From Pseudomonadota bacterium (GTDB lineage: Bacteria; Desulfobacterota; Syntrophobacteria; Syntrophobacterales; Syntrophobacteraceae), in contig JAEZHY010000134.1 in NCBI GenBank assembly GCA_023416335.1, forward strand, positions 1-17,331: 17,331 nucleotides of DNA. The letters run 5' to 3'. Positions 7,501 to 14,159 of the stretch are shown in pieces. The position numbers and the translations under genes are program-made. The notes below the pieces were generated by a model. It had not been told where the DNA came from and searched no databases. It saw only the letters and a program-made list of their open reading frames with translations. Every line of letters begins with the position of its first letter. Position 1 is the first letter of the stretch.

Positions 7501-7569
7501 GTTGCAGTGGGACAATCAGACACATCGTCAGTGATAAATGCATCCCACTTCGAACCGAGATTCTGCAAC
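7501..7569. promoter_or_regulatory. Nested inverted repeats, candidate activator-binding region
   Basis: GTTGCAG (7501-7507) pairs with CTGCAAC (7563-7569), and AGTGGGA (7506-7512) with TCCCACT (7543-7549). GTGGGACAA (7507-7515) also has a perfect inverted copy at 7709-7717. On each strand a GTTGCA is followed by a GTGGGA, and the same order (GTTGCATCGAGAGTGGGACA) occurs at 212-231 ahead of the response regulator. The region lies roughly 200-280 bp upstream of the predicted P2 start, a feasible enhancer position. Which protein binds is unknown. Confidence 0.35.
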
Positions 7570-7748
7570 GCGTTTAAGCCCTTAATATCCACCCCTTCAG
7601 ACAAAAATATCTTACCTGATTCAAACATACCACCCCGTGAACATCACAAATATCGCCTGCCCTTTTCCGACAAAAGCCAACATGCCGAAAAGACTAAATA
7701 AATTAAAGTTGTCCCACGCAGAGATACTTTTCTCCCAAGGACATTCCT

Positions 7749-7764
7749 TGGCATAGTTGTTGCT
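7749..7764 (+). promoter_or_regulatory. Sigma-54 (-24/-12) promoter P2
   Basis: TGGCAT, five bases, then TTGCT matches the RpoN consensus with correct GG/GC spacing; the only deviation is T for C at the sixth -24 base. The predicted start of transcription is near 7775, about 300 nt before the gene at 8076. It shares the unbroken 11-mer GTTGTTGCTCA with P1 and lies directly downstream of the EBP2 gene. Confidence 0.82.
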
Positions 7765-7975
7765 CATCTCTCCAGGCAGAGTTTTTCGAGACCATCAGTT
7801 CTCTCTACATGGCGGTGCCAACCGCCAAATCGCTGGAAACCAGATTTCCTGCCGAATCGGTAAAGGGGCCAGTTCAAGAGTGAATTTCCGGGGAGTTTGA
7901 AGCAATTCCTCAGTCCGCCTGTCTTGTGCCTGGAACCCCTGCCGAGCCCAAAAAAGTGTTTGGTGCGTTTTGAAG

Positions 7976-7989
7976 AAAGGAGGTGATCC
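7976..7989 (+). promoter_or_regulatory. Full-length anti-Shine-Dalgarno complement without a normal start codon
   Basis: AAAGGAGGTGATCC is complementary to the whole bacterial 16S rRNA 3' tail, not just its CCUCC core. No ATG lies 4-12 bases downstream. The nearest in-frame possibilities are GTG inside the element (7983), ATA (7992) and ATG (8037). The true ribosome site of the downstream gene is a separate AGGAGGAAA at about 8062-8070. It could be a ribosome standby or stalling site, or the start of a leader peptide. Confidence 0.5.
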
Positions 7990-8060
7990 GGATACCGATC
8001 AAATCGTTTCACAGGAGTGGAAGGGTTTTGAATAAGATGACCAAAAGCAGAAAAGCCTGA
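7983..8060 (+). CDS. Possible leader peptide of 25 residues
   Basis: Starting at GTG 7983, a 25-codon frame (V/M-IRIPIKSFHRSGRVLN-KMTKSRKA) ends at TGA 8058-8060. That is immediately before the ribosome site and 15 nt before the ATG of the next gene, a spacing typical of translational coupling. The peptide is strongly basic (eight Arg/Lys). An internal ATG at 8037 would give only seven residues. The extended Shine-Dalgarno overlaps the GTG, which is not a normal arrangement, so translation is doubtful. An in-frame TGA lies at 7971-7973. Confidence 0.25.
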   Translation: MIRIPIKSFHRSGRVLNKMTKSRKA

Positions 8061-8075
8061 TCAGGAGGAAAGTGT

Positions 8076-9320
8076 ATGAAAAAGAAGTTAATAGCCTTGA
8101 TGATTTTCTCGATCGTGTTTGCTGGCCTCATCGGTATGGCTTCAGCAGCTCAGAACTGTACAAACACCAACCAGAAGGGGAGTCTGCTCGTATTCCCCAA
8201 AGTTGACGTCCGGATGATTCCTATCGGGGACACTTTCATCCAGAGGGATACTCTCATCCGGATCAGCAATGATTATCCCGCGGCGGTTCAGATGTCCTGT
8301 ATCTGGGTGAACTCCGAACTCGATCACACGGGCTTCAGCTTCACCCTGCCGGCCAACGCGAGCATCTTCTTCTCGGCCGCAACCGGAAGGGCTTCCAGAC
8401 GTATTTTCAACGAAGTCGCCACCTTCCCGATCCCCTTCCAGATCAATCCGTATACGGGCGAATTCTTCCCCGCAACGGGCGAACTGAAGTGCTGGGCCGT
8501 GAATGCGGACACCGGCGTACAGATCTCCTTCAACCACCTGAACGGTGTGGCTGAAATTGTTGACTCCGAAGAAGGGGCTCTTATTTACGGTTATCAGGCA
8601 TGGAGCTTCACCGCCCGCTGCAACAGGGGAGCCATCGTCGGCAATCCCGGAACGCTGATTCTGTCGGGCAACAACGGCGCGTATGACGCCTGCCCGGCTT
8701 ACCTGACCACCGAATATCAGCCTTTCATCGATATGGATGATGACTTCTCCCCCGGTTCGGAAATTTCGCTTGTTCCCTGCTGGCAGGATCTGACCCAGGA
8801 CGGTTTGAACAGAGTCGTTACCAAAGCCCTGTTTGAAATTTTCGACCAGAACGGATCCAAAGCCGGAAACGCCTGGAAATGCGTCAACACCTTCTTTGAC
8901 GACTTCCTCCAGAACATTCAGCCCGGCGTCGATCCCTGGACCGGCTTCATGGTTGGCGCCTTCGGAGGACAGAATTTCGCGATGCGCGGTGTGTTCACGG
9001 ATGTGGAAAACATGCGCCTCAGGATCTCCGCTGTTAAGAGCACCGTTTGCGAATCGCCTTACTACTACAACTTCTGGCGTGATATGCCGCCTGCCTGGAC
9101 CGCTCCTTCGGGAATCCCCGGTCTTGCGTCGGCATACTACTTCGCACTCGGTATGGGTCCCACCGGTTCCAGCAAGGATACCTCGTTCCTGGGTGTGATC
9201 GTAAAGCATAACCCGGACGGCGGTATGTTCGCGCACACGCCCTGCATGGCGGGTATCGATCAAACCGGTAGAGTCATGTTCGACCCGGGTTGCGTGATCT
9301 TCCCCGAGTCGGTTAACTAA
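8076..9320 (+). CDS. Cysteine-rich exported protein of unknown function
   Basis: A 414-residue exported protein. Residues 1-24 are a textbook signal peptide (MKKK, hydrophobic core, ASA/AQN cleavage). The mature part opens with NCTNTNQKGSLLVFPKVDVR, then beta-rich sequence with many aromatic and Gly residues. It has no lipobox, transmembrane segment or catalytic signature. It contains ten cysteines spread along the chain (first C28, last in DPGCVIF), an even number that would allow five disulfides. I recognise no named family, though secreted proteins with a KGSLL(V/I)FPK(V/I)D opening occur in deltaproteobacteria, as far as I recall. It has a strong ribosome site (AGGAGGAAA), sigma-54 promoter P2 and a terminator-like hairpin directly after the stop. 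It therefore looks like a dedicated, highly expressed unit. The DsbA-like protein at 4919-6049 is a natural candidate for oxidising it. Confidence 0.85.
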   Translation: MKKKLIALMIFSIVFAGLIGMASAAQNCTNTNQKGSLLVFPKVDVRMIPIGDTFIQRDTLIRISNDYPAAVQMSCIWVNSELDHTGFSFTLPANASIFFSAATGRASRRIFNEVATFPIPFQINPYTGEFFPATGELKCWAVNADTGVQISFNHLNGVAEIVDSEEGALIYGYQAWSFTARCNRGAIVGNPGTLILSGNNGAYDACPAYLTTEYQPFIDMDDDFSPGSEISLVPCWQDLTQDGLNRVVTKALFEIFDQNGSKAGNAWKCVNTFFDDFLQNIQPGVDPWTGFMVGAFGGQNFAMRGVFTDVENMRLRISAVKSTVCESPYYYNFWRDMPPAWTAPSGIPGLASAYYFALGMGPTGSSKDTSFLGVIVKHNPDGGMFAHTPCMAGIDQTGRVMFDPGCVIFPESVN

Positions 9321-9331
9321 ACTCTCTCAAG

Positions 9332-9360
9332 AGGGCCGGAGGGTCCCCCCCCCGGTCCTC
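9332..9360 (+). terminator. GC-rich hairpin after the cysteine-rich exported protein
   Basis: GAGGGCCGG (9332-9340) pairs with CCGGTCCTC (9352-9360) with one G-U pair and an 11-nt loop that includes a run of C. There is no T-run afterwards, so it is at best a partial terminator or a 3'-end stabiliser. It starts 12 nt after the stop codon. Confidence 0.5.
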
Positions 9361-9521
9361 AGCCAACCACACGGGATTTAGCGATCTTCAAAATAGCACC
9401 GATCAATCCGGATTCGCACGTAATACTAATGGGGATATCTCAGGCGGCGTGTTCACATTCGGGCAAAGCCCATGTGACCCCGGGAACCCGGTGGCCCCGA
9501 AAGCATCATGGAGGTGTTCCA

Positions 9522-12089
9522 ATGCGTAGGAATGTAATGCTGATTTTTCTGCTCTCGGCCTTTTTCCTGGCAGCAGCGTGGGGGGGCAATCCGGCTCACG
9601 CCCAGCAGGGGTCTCCGGCCGCACCGGAAAGCGCAGTTTCCGGCTCCTCCCAGAATGCCAGTGTCAAGTACGCAGAGAACGAAATTCTGGTTAAGTTCAA
9701 AGATACCCCGGCACTCCGGCAAGTTCCCGGCCGGACTCCTCCGATCGTTGCAACCGGGGAATCCCATCTTTCAGACCCTGCCCGGAAGGCCCTGACAAGA
9801 GTCGGGTCCCGCGTAAAGAAAGCTTATCTTCACACGGGCGTCAACCTGGTCAGCGTGCCGGAAACAATGTCCGTTCAGGAAGCTATAGAAGAGATGAACA
9901 GCAGCGGCGAGGTGGAATTTGCCGAACCGAACTACATAGTCCATGCGGACAAAGTACCAAACGACCCCAGTTTTGCACAGCAATGGGGTTTGAGCAATGC
10001 CGGCAGCGAGGATCCACCCATGACGCTCAGGGCGGATATCGGAGCTACCGACGGCTGGCAATGGATCACGAACTCCTCCCCTACCATAGTCGTGATTATC
10101 GACAGCGGGGTGGATTACAACCACGAAGATCTTGCGGATAATATATGGAAAAATCCGGTTGAGTCGGCCGGTGTTGCCGGTACGGACGACGATCATAACG
10201 AGTATGTCGACGACATCTACGGGATCAACACGGCGGATCACAATGTGGACCCGATGGACATCGACGGACACGGGACCCACTGTGCCGGCACGATCGGGGC
10301 CGTCGGGAACAACGGGAAAGGCATCGCGGGCATAGGCTGGAAAGCCCAGATAATGCCTTTGAAGTTCATGGCGCACCAGTCGGGTTATCTCAACAACGCG
10401 ATAGAGTGCATCAACTACGCCCTGGCAATCAAGTCGGCCAACGAATACCCGCGCATGATCTTCAGTCTCAGCTGGGGCTGGGACGGTTCGGCCTCACAGT
10501 CGCTCTACAATTCGCTGAAGGCGGCAAGAAATGCCGGCGTACTGGTCGTCACATCGGCAGGAAACACAGGAAAAAATTCAGATCTGATTCCGCACTATCC
10601 TTCTTCCTACGATCTGGACAACATCATCCGGGTCGGGGGTACGGACGGCAATGACATGCCGGCAAGCTGGAGCAACTACGGAATTGCGTCCGTCGATCTT
10701 TTCGCCCCGGGAGCGAATATATACAGCACTGTGCCCGGGAACGCTTATGGATACTTGAGCGGCACGTCCTGCGCGGCACCATTCGTTACCGGGGCGGCGG
10801 CTCTGGTGTGGTCCGCCTATCCCAACCTGACCTATGCCGATATAAAGGGTTTGATATTCAACGGTGTGGAAGCCGGGAGGTCGCCTAATTCATTGGTCGG
10901 AAAATGCCTGACTCAGGGCCGCCTCTACCTGAGAGCAAGTCTTGCAACGGTCAGGCTTAACTATCCGTCCATTTTCTCCGTAACGCCCAACATAGGCGCA
11001 ATGGGCGACCAGATTACAATAACGGGTAATGGGCTCGGCAACTACGGATCGTCCCTGCTTTTCGGATCCGATCCACTGGCGTACGACTCCATTGTGAGTT
11101 GGGACCCCAGTCAGATCGTGCTGAAACTGCCACAAAGCCTCCCGTTCGGGCAGCGTCTGCTCAAAGTGAGTTCCTACCAGGGCGTTTCGCGTGGGGCGGT
11201 CTTCCGATGCGGTATAGTCCCCAAGAGCGCGGGGGCAACCAGGATGCCGCACGCACTCGCTGCGAGTGCTCAAATCGGGCAGGATCTGTGGATCATGGGC
11301 GGAATTACCTCCTCAGGTGCGACAGGAACGGTCGAACGCTTCAACCTGCTCACCGGCAATTCCGGTACCGCCCCCCTGATGCCCTATCCCCTGGCTTATG
11401 CCGGAGCTGCTGCAATCAGCAACAAGATCTACGTGGCCGGCGGACTCATCATGAGTTCGCAGAAGCCGATGAGAAAGCTTCAGATTCTCGATCTGGCGGG
11501 GAACCTATGGACGACGGGGAAAGATCTTCCCTACGCCCTGTACCAGGCTGCGGTCGTGAGTGTGGACGATCTGCTGTACGTGTTCGGGGGAACAAACGGA
11601 CAGAATACAGTGGCGGCGTCCACTCTGGTCTACGATCCTGCCACGGACACCTGGACCAGGAGAACATCTCCTCCGGTCTCGACCACATACGCGTCGGCGG
11701 TGCGTATCGAGAACACACCCCTGGTCATGCTGGTCGGCGGTTCCTCAAAGCCGGGAGCGGGCGGCTCGGCTTTGAGGACGGTACAGGTCTACAACACAGA
11801 GACCGACAAGTGGCAATCCTATCCTCTGCTCGGCAGAGCCCGCTACGGCGCAGGGACGGTTTACGGCAAAAGCATCTACTGCCTGTTTGGTGCTGGGAGC
11901 GACACACAGGGATTTTCCGACGGCGAATTCCTGGCCGATACGGCCTGGCAGACTGCCTTCTTCGGCTACTCAAACCTGCTCGGCCCGATTATGGCAAAAT
12001 GGATGGACCAGATTTTCATCATCGGCGGAAAAGATTTGTCAACAGGCAACTGTCTTGCCGATGTAATGACATTTCAGGCGGGGTCTTAA
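9522..12089 (+). CDS. Secreted subtilisin-like (S8) protease with TIG and Kelch beta-propeller domains
   Basis: An 855-residue secreted protease. A signal peptide (1-27, ending AHA/QQG) is followed by an inhibitor-type prodomain (about 50-145, YAENEILVKFK to EFAEPNYIVHAD). The S8 catalytic domain (about 150-470) has Asp194 in VVIIDSGVDYNHEDL, His250 in DGHGTHCAGT, oxyanion Asn348 in TSAGNTG and Ser416 in LSGTSCAAPFVTG. The triad is intact. A TIG/IPT immunoglobulin-like domain follows (about 480-565, FSVTPNIGAMGDQITITG). The C-terminus (about 575-855) consists of five to six Kelch repeats (LWIMGG, IYVAGG, LYVFGG, VMLVGG, IFIIGG), giving a substrate- or surface-binding propeller. ATG 9522 has GGAGG at 9510-9514; the in-frame ATG at 9429 would bury the signal peptide. 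The PilZ gene starts 42 bp downstream. No sigma-54 site is visible directly upstream. Confidence 0.92.
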   Translation: MRRNVMLIFLLSAFFLAAAWGGNPAHAQQGSPAAPESAVSGSSQNASVKYAENEILVKFKDTPALRQVPGRTPPIVATGESHLSDPARKALTRVGSRVKKAYLHTGVNLVSVPETMSVQEAIEEMNSSGEVEFAEPNYIVHADKVPNDPSFAQQWGLSNAGSEDPPMTLRADIGATDGWQWITNSSPTIVVIIDSGVDYNHEDLADNIWKNPVESAGVAGTDDDHNEYVDDIYGINTADHNVDPMDIDGHGTHCAGTIGAVGNNGKGIAGIGWKAQIMPLKFMAHQSGYLNNAIECINYALAIKSANEYPRMIFSLSWGWDGSASQSLYNSLKAARNAGVLVVTSAGNTGKNSDLIPHYPSSYDLDNIIRVGGTDGNDMPASWSNYGIASVDLFAPGANIYSTVPGNAYGYLSGTSCAAPFVTGAAALVWSAYPNLTYADIKGLIFNGVEAGRSPNSLVGKCLTQGRLYLRASLATVRLNYPSIFSVTPNIGAMGDQITITGNGLGNYGSSLLFGSDPLAYDSIVSWDPSQIVLKLPQSLPFGQRLLKVSSYQGVSRGAVFRCGIVPKSAGATRMPHALAASAQIGQDLWIMGGITSSGATGTVERFNLLTGNSGTAPLMPYPLAYAGAAAISNKIYVAGGLIMSSQKPMRKLQILDLAGNLWTTGKDLPYALYQAAVVSVDDLLYVFGGTNGQNTVAASTLVYDPATDTWTRRTSPPVSTTYASAVRIENTPLVMLVGGSSKPGAGGSALRTVQVYNTETDKWQSYPLLGRARYGAGTVYGKSIYCLFGAGSDTQGFSDGEFLADTAWQTAFFGYSNLLGPIMAKWMDQIFIIGGKDLSTGNCLADVMTFQAGS

Positions 12090-12131
12090 GAGGTAACCAC
12101 GGGTACTCGATCTCCGGCGGAAGGATGCGTT

Positions 12132-12689
12132 ATGTCTCGGGAAAACAAGAACCGCTCGGCCTCGGGTACTCCGGGGGCCCTTCAAAAATCGCGATGCATA
12201 CCCTTTCCGGACAGGCAATCCGGAAAGGGCACCCCCGTAGCCCGAACGGGAACGGCGCAATTTCCCAGAACGGTCCAGAGAAAGGGGCGCATCACGGAAC
12301 GGCGAAGGTATAGACGCTTTGCGAGCAAAAGGGGAGCCTTCGGCCTCATCATGGCCGCGGGCACCCTGCCCCTCGCGGGCAAACTCACCGACATCAGCCT
12401 CGGAGGGGTTGGATTCAATTACATCGCCTCCACCGAATTGATGGATCGCGAATGGAACCTCCAGCTTTTCGGATCGAATGATCATATACTCTGCCTCGAA
12501 CGCATAGAGTGCAGGGTCGTCCACAGTTCAAAAATCATAAATGAATCGTGGGGCGATCTCATTTCCTGGCACTGCGGGATCAGATTCAATAACGTATCTG
12601 GAGAATTTCTCGTCAGCCTGCAGCGATTCATTTCCCGGTTTGCAGTATTTCCCATCAGCGTCCCGGGGTTTCCCGCCGACCCTTCATGA
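12132..12689 (+). CDS. PilZ-domain protein, probable cyclic-di-GMP receptor
   Basis: A 185-residue cytoplasmic protein. Residues 1-50 are a basic, Ser/Gly/Pro-rich, probably disordered extension. The PilZ domain (about 56-170) has the arginine motif RRRYRRF (57-63, satisfying RxxxR) and D87-I-S-L-G-G92 (D/NxSxxG), the two signatures that bind c-di-GMP. It ends CGIRFNNVSGEFLVSLQRFI, as is usual for the family. GGAAGGA (12118-12124) gives good spacing to ATG 12132; there is no other in-frame ATG or GTG before the domain. A perfect hairpin lies inside the 5' part of the frame (12201-12229). Coupling to the secreted protease suggests a c-di-GMP input to surface or exoprotein behaviour, but that is inference. 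Confidence 0.85.
   Translation: MSRENKNRSASGTPGALQKSRCIPFPDRQSGKGTPVARTGTAQFPRTVQRKGRITERRRYRRFASKRGAFGLIMAAGTLPLAGKLTDISLGGVGFNYIASTELMDREWNLQLFGSNDHILCLERIECRVVHSSKIINESWGDLISWHCGIRFNNVSGEFLVSLQRFISRFAVFPISVPGFPADPS
12201..12229. repeat. Perfect hairpin inside the 5' coding part of the PilZ gene
   Basis: CCCTTTCCGGA (12201-12211) and TCCGGAAAGGG (12219-12229) form an 11-bp perfect stem with a 7-nt loop, about 70 nt into the frame. It encodes part of the disordered N-terminal extension, where coding constraint is low. It could lower translation or cause transcription polarity after the protease gene, or be the remnant of a small inserted repeat. Confidence 0.6.
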
Positions 12690-12753
12690 ATCTCATGTGA
12701 CTTTTTGGTCCTTCGGTCTTTTTTATCCATGCAACAATGATTAAATTTTCTCC

Positions 12754-12765
12754 CAGATAAATCTG
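12754..12765. promoter_or_regulatory. Short palindrome in the PilZ/collagen-like intergenic region
   Basis: CAGATAAATCTG has perfect 5-bp arms around AA. It sits in the AT-rich 147-bp gap upstream of the collagen-like gene, which probably has its own promoter there. No convincing -35/-10 or sigma-54 pair was found, so an operator role is a weak guess. Confidence 0.22.
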
Positions 12766-12836
12766 TTTCATACCCAATCACACTACAATTCAATTCTTCA
12801 TTCGATCCTTTCCGAACTTCGTTCAAGGAGGAGAAG

Positions 12837-13685
12837 ATGTTGCGGTCTGCTCTAGCCGTTTCCGGGCTGTTTGCCGTGATGGCGGTCGCATCCGTACAGG
12901 ACTTTGCTCTGGCTGAACCAATCAGGGCCTGTGTGGACAACGGAACCGGAGCCATAAGAATCGTTGTAAATTTCTTGAAATGCACGGAAAACGAAACCGG
13001 ACTCGCATGGGGGAGCATCGGCCCGAGAGGTCCGCGCGGCGAAATAGGTCCCAAGGGTCTGGTTGGCTTGAGTGGCCCTGCCGGGCCTCAGGGAACGCAG
13101 GGGGACAAGGGAGACCAGGGTACTCAGGGCGTCCAGGGACCTCAGGGACCTGTCGGGCCGCTGGGACCTCAGGGGCCGCAGGGTGAGAAGGGGCTTCGCG
13201 GCGCTCAAGGCGTTCAGGGCCCGCAGGGACCTGTGGGTCCAAGAGGACCTCAAGGGCCGGTTGGGCCTCAGGGGCCGGGGGTTCTGGTGTACGACGCGCA
13301 AGGGCAATATCTCGGAATCCTGGTCTCACAAAAGGATGAAACTGCCCAAATCTTCGTGCCGCAAATGAAGAAAACTCTTGAAATAGACAAGGCAAGCGGC
13401 TGGATTGCCGGAGCTTGCCCGTATCTCTACTATCCCTCCGATGACTGCACAGGGCCTGCGTACAGCCAGTGTTCGCCCGACCTCATATTTACGGCGGCAG
13501 ACAGTACATTCAGATATATAGCTTCCGGACCTCCCACCGACATCTTCGCCGGATCCGTTTCGATCTTTGGTTATTGCGCCACCTTCCGCGGAATTATCGA
13601 CCTGCGGAGGGCCGTGGAAATCCCGGCGGCAAACTTCCCTTTTACGCTTCCGGTCACTCTGCCGCTCAAGTACCAGAACAGCTAG
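12837..13685 (+). CDS. Exported collagen-like Gly-X-Y repeat protein
   Basis: A 282-residue exported fibre-type protein. The signal peptide (1-26) ends FALA before EPIR. A short N-terminal segment has the pattern [15 protein letters not shown] ... [13 protein letters not shown] (about 28-59), with a cysteine pair, seen in front of many bacterial collagen or tail-fibre modules. Then come 29 unbroken Gly-X-Y triplets (62-148), rich in GPQ, GPV and GPR, so a trimeric triple helix is expected. The C-terminal domain (149-282) opens [15 protein letters not shown] and has four cysteines. Total cysteines are six, so disulfide stabilisation is plausible. AAGGAGGAG lies just before the ATG. Surface attachment, adhesion or biofilm matrix is the usual suggestion for such proteins. 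The stop codon is followed directly by CAGTGAGCAG, a unit of the heptanucleotide family found elsewhere in the window. Confidence 0.9.
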   Translation: MLRSALAVSGLFAVMAVASVQDFALAEPIRACVDNGTGAIRIVVNFLKCTENETGLAWGSIGPRGPRGEIGPKGLVGLSGPAGPQGTQGDKGDQGTQGVQGPQGPVGPLGPQGPQGEKGLRGAQGVQGPQGPVGPRGPQGPVGPQGPGVLVYDAQGQYLGILVSQKDETAQIFVPQMKKTLEIDKASGWIAGACPYLYYPSDDCTGPAYSQCSPDLIFTAADSTFRYIASGPPTDIFAGSVSIFGYCATFRGIIDLRRAVEIPAANFPFTLPVTLPLKYQNS

Positions 13686-13738
13686 CAGTGAGCAGAATTG
13701 TTGGGGAGCCAGGAACGCTTGCCAACAACTTTTTTGCA

Positions 13739-13772
13739 TTTATTTCGAAGACATAAATGGATGGGTGGAACG
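13739..13772 (+). repeat. Diverged direct repeat, copy A1
   Basis: The 34 bases here align without gaps to 14126-14159 with six mismatches (shared core CGAAGA, ATA, ATG, ATGGGT, GAAC). The two copies bracket the hairpin-rich segment, as if it had been duplicated or inserted between them. Confidence 0.6.
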
Positions 13773-13814
13773 ACGTGTAACCCGTCATGTTTGAAGGACG
13801 GAGCCCGGTAGGGT
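13771..13814 (+). repeat. Direct repeat, copy B1
   Basis: The 44 bases starting CGACGTG and ending CCCGGTAGGGT match 13947-13991 except for two substitutions and one missing G. It directly follows repeat A1. Confidence 0.65.
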
Positions 13815-13845
13815 AAATGTTGTTGCTTTAAGGAAATACACCGCT

Positions 13846-13871
13846 GGTTCCCAAGGTCCGCCTTGGGAACC
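13846..13871. repeat. REP-like palindrome
   Basis: GGTTCCCAAGG and CCTTGGGAACC form a perfect 11-bp stem around a TCCG tetraloop. Hairpins of the GTTCCCAAG type are common dispersed intergenic repeats in bacteria and are often linked to REP-associated tyrosine transposases; none is encoded in this window. Confidence 0.7.
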
Positions 13872-13946
13872 CCGCCCCGGCAGGCCGGATAGTATCCGGT
13901 ACGACGAAGCGCAGCGGCTGCGATAGAGTTGCCCTGAGCGACGCAG

Positions 13947-13991
13947 CGACGTGGAACCCATCATGTTTGAAGGACGGGAGCCCGGTAGGGT
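13947..13991 (+). repeat. Direct repeat, copy B2
   Basis: Partner of 13771-13814. It runs straight into the hairpin at 13990-14017, so hairpin and repeat may form one mobile unit. Confidence 0.65.
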
Positions 13992-14017
13992 GGGCACCCC
14001 GTTCTTGGGGTGCCCAC
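13990..14017. repeat. REP-like palindrome of the GTGGGCAC type
   Basis: GTGGGCACCCC (13990-14000) and GGGGTGCCCAC (14007-14017) form an 11-bp perfect stem with loop GTTCTT. Flanks (CCGGTAG on the left, CATCCGG on the right) extend the symmetry imperfectly. Confidence 0.7.
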
Positions 14018-14086
14018 CATCCGGCAATCCCGATGAGCGATATTCCCCGTCCGTTCCCGTTGCCGACATTGTTCAAGAGGATGGCC

Positions 14087-14115
14087 GGTGGGCACGATGA
14101 AGCCTTGTGCCCACC
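14087..14115. repeat. Second GTGGGCAC-type palindrome
   Basis: GGTGGGCAC (14087-14095) and GTGCCCACC (14107-14115) are perfect inverted arms with an 11-nt loop. The right flank CTACC mirrors the GGTAG seen beside the first copy, so both belong to one repeat family. Confidence 0.65.
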
Positions 14116-14125
14116 CTACCAGGCT

Positions 14126-14159
14126 TTTATTCCGAAGATATACATGAATGGGTCGAACC
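14126..14159 (+). repeat. Diverged direct repeat, copy A2
   Basis: Partner of 13739-13772, 387 bp downstream. It ends inside the palindrome ATGGGT-CGA-ACCCAT (14148-14162). Confidence 0.6.

Larger units (their letters stand above)
7491..8075. other. Intergenic control region holding sigma-54 promoter P2 and a long leader
   Basis: No substantial gene; the open frames 7456-7701 (plus) and 7764-8012 (minus) show no domain and no ribosome site. The region contains nested inverted repeats at 7501-7569, a TTGTCCCAC box at 7709-7717 and the sigma-54 promoter at 7749-7764. About 300 nt of predicted leader follow, with a full-length anti-Shine-Dalgarno complement at 7976-7989 and a 25-codon open frame ending 15 nt before the next gene. 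No terminator for EBP2 is visible; CCCGCGGG (7492-7499) is a loopless palindrome. Confidence 0.65.

Noticed and set aside
7764..8012. 82-codon minus-strand frame in the P2 leader
   Set aside because: No ribosome site or domain; it overlaps the predicted P2 transcript and the extended Shine-Dalgarno.
8142..9263. 373-codon minus-strand frame opposite the 10-Cys exported protein
   Set aside because: The plus-strand gene has a signal peptide and strong ribosome site; the antisense product looks like reverse-translated composition.
11099..12313. 404-codon plus-strand frame overlapping the Kelch part of the subtilase
   Set aside because: It is in another frame of a clear Kelch propeller, with Arg/Gly/Ser-rich nonsense composition.
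12700..12728. Possible terminator (GGTCCTTCGGTC followed by a T-run) after the PilZ gene
   Set aside because: The bases do not form a proper stem; only two or three pairs are possible.
13812..13827. GGGTAAAT followed by GTTGTTGCT, resembling a sigma-54 promoter
   Set aside because: GG-GC spacing is one base too long for strict sigma-54 geometry, and no plus-strand gene follows.
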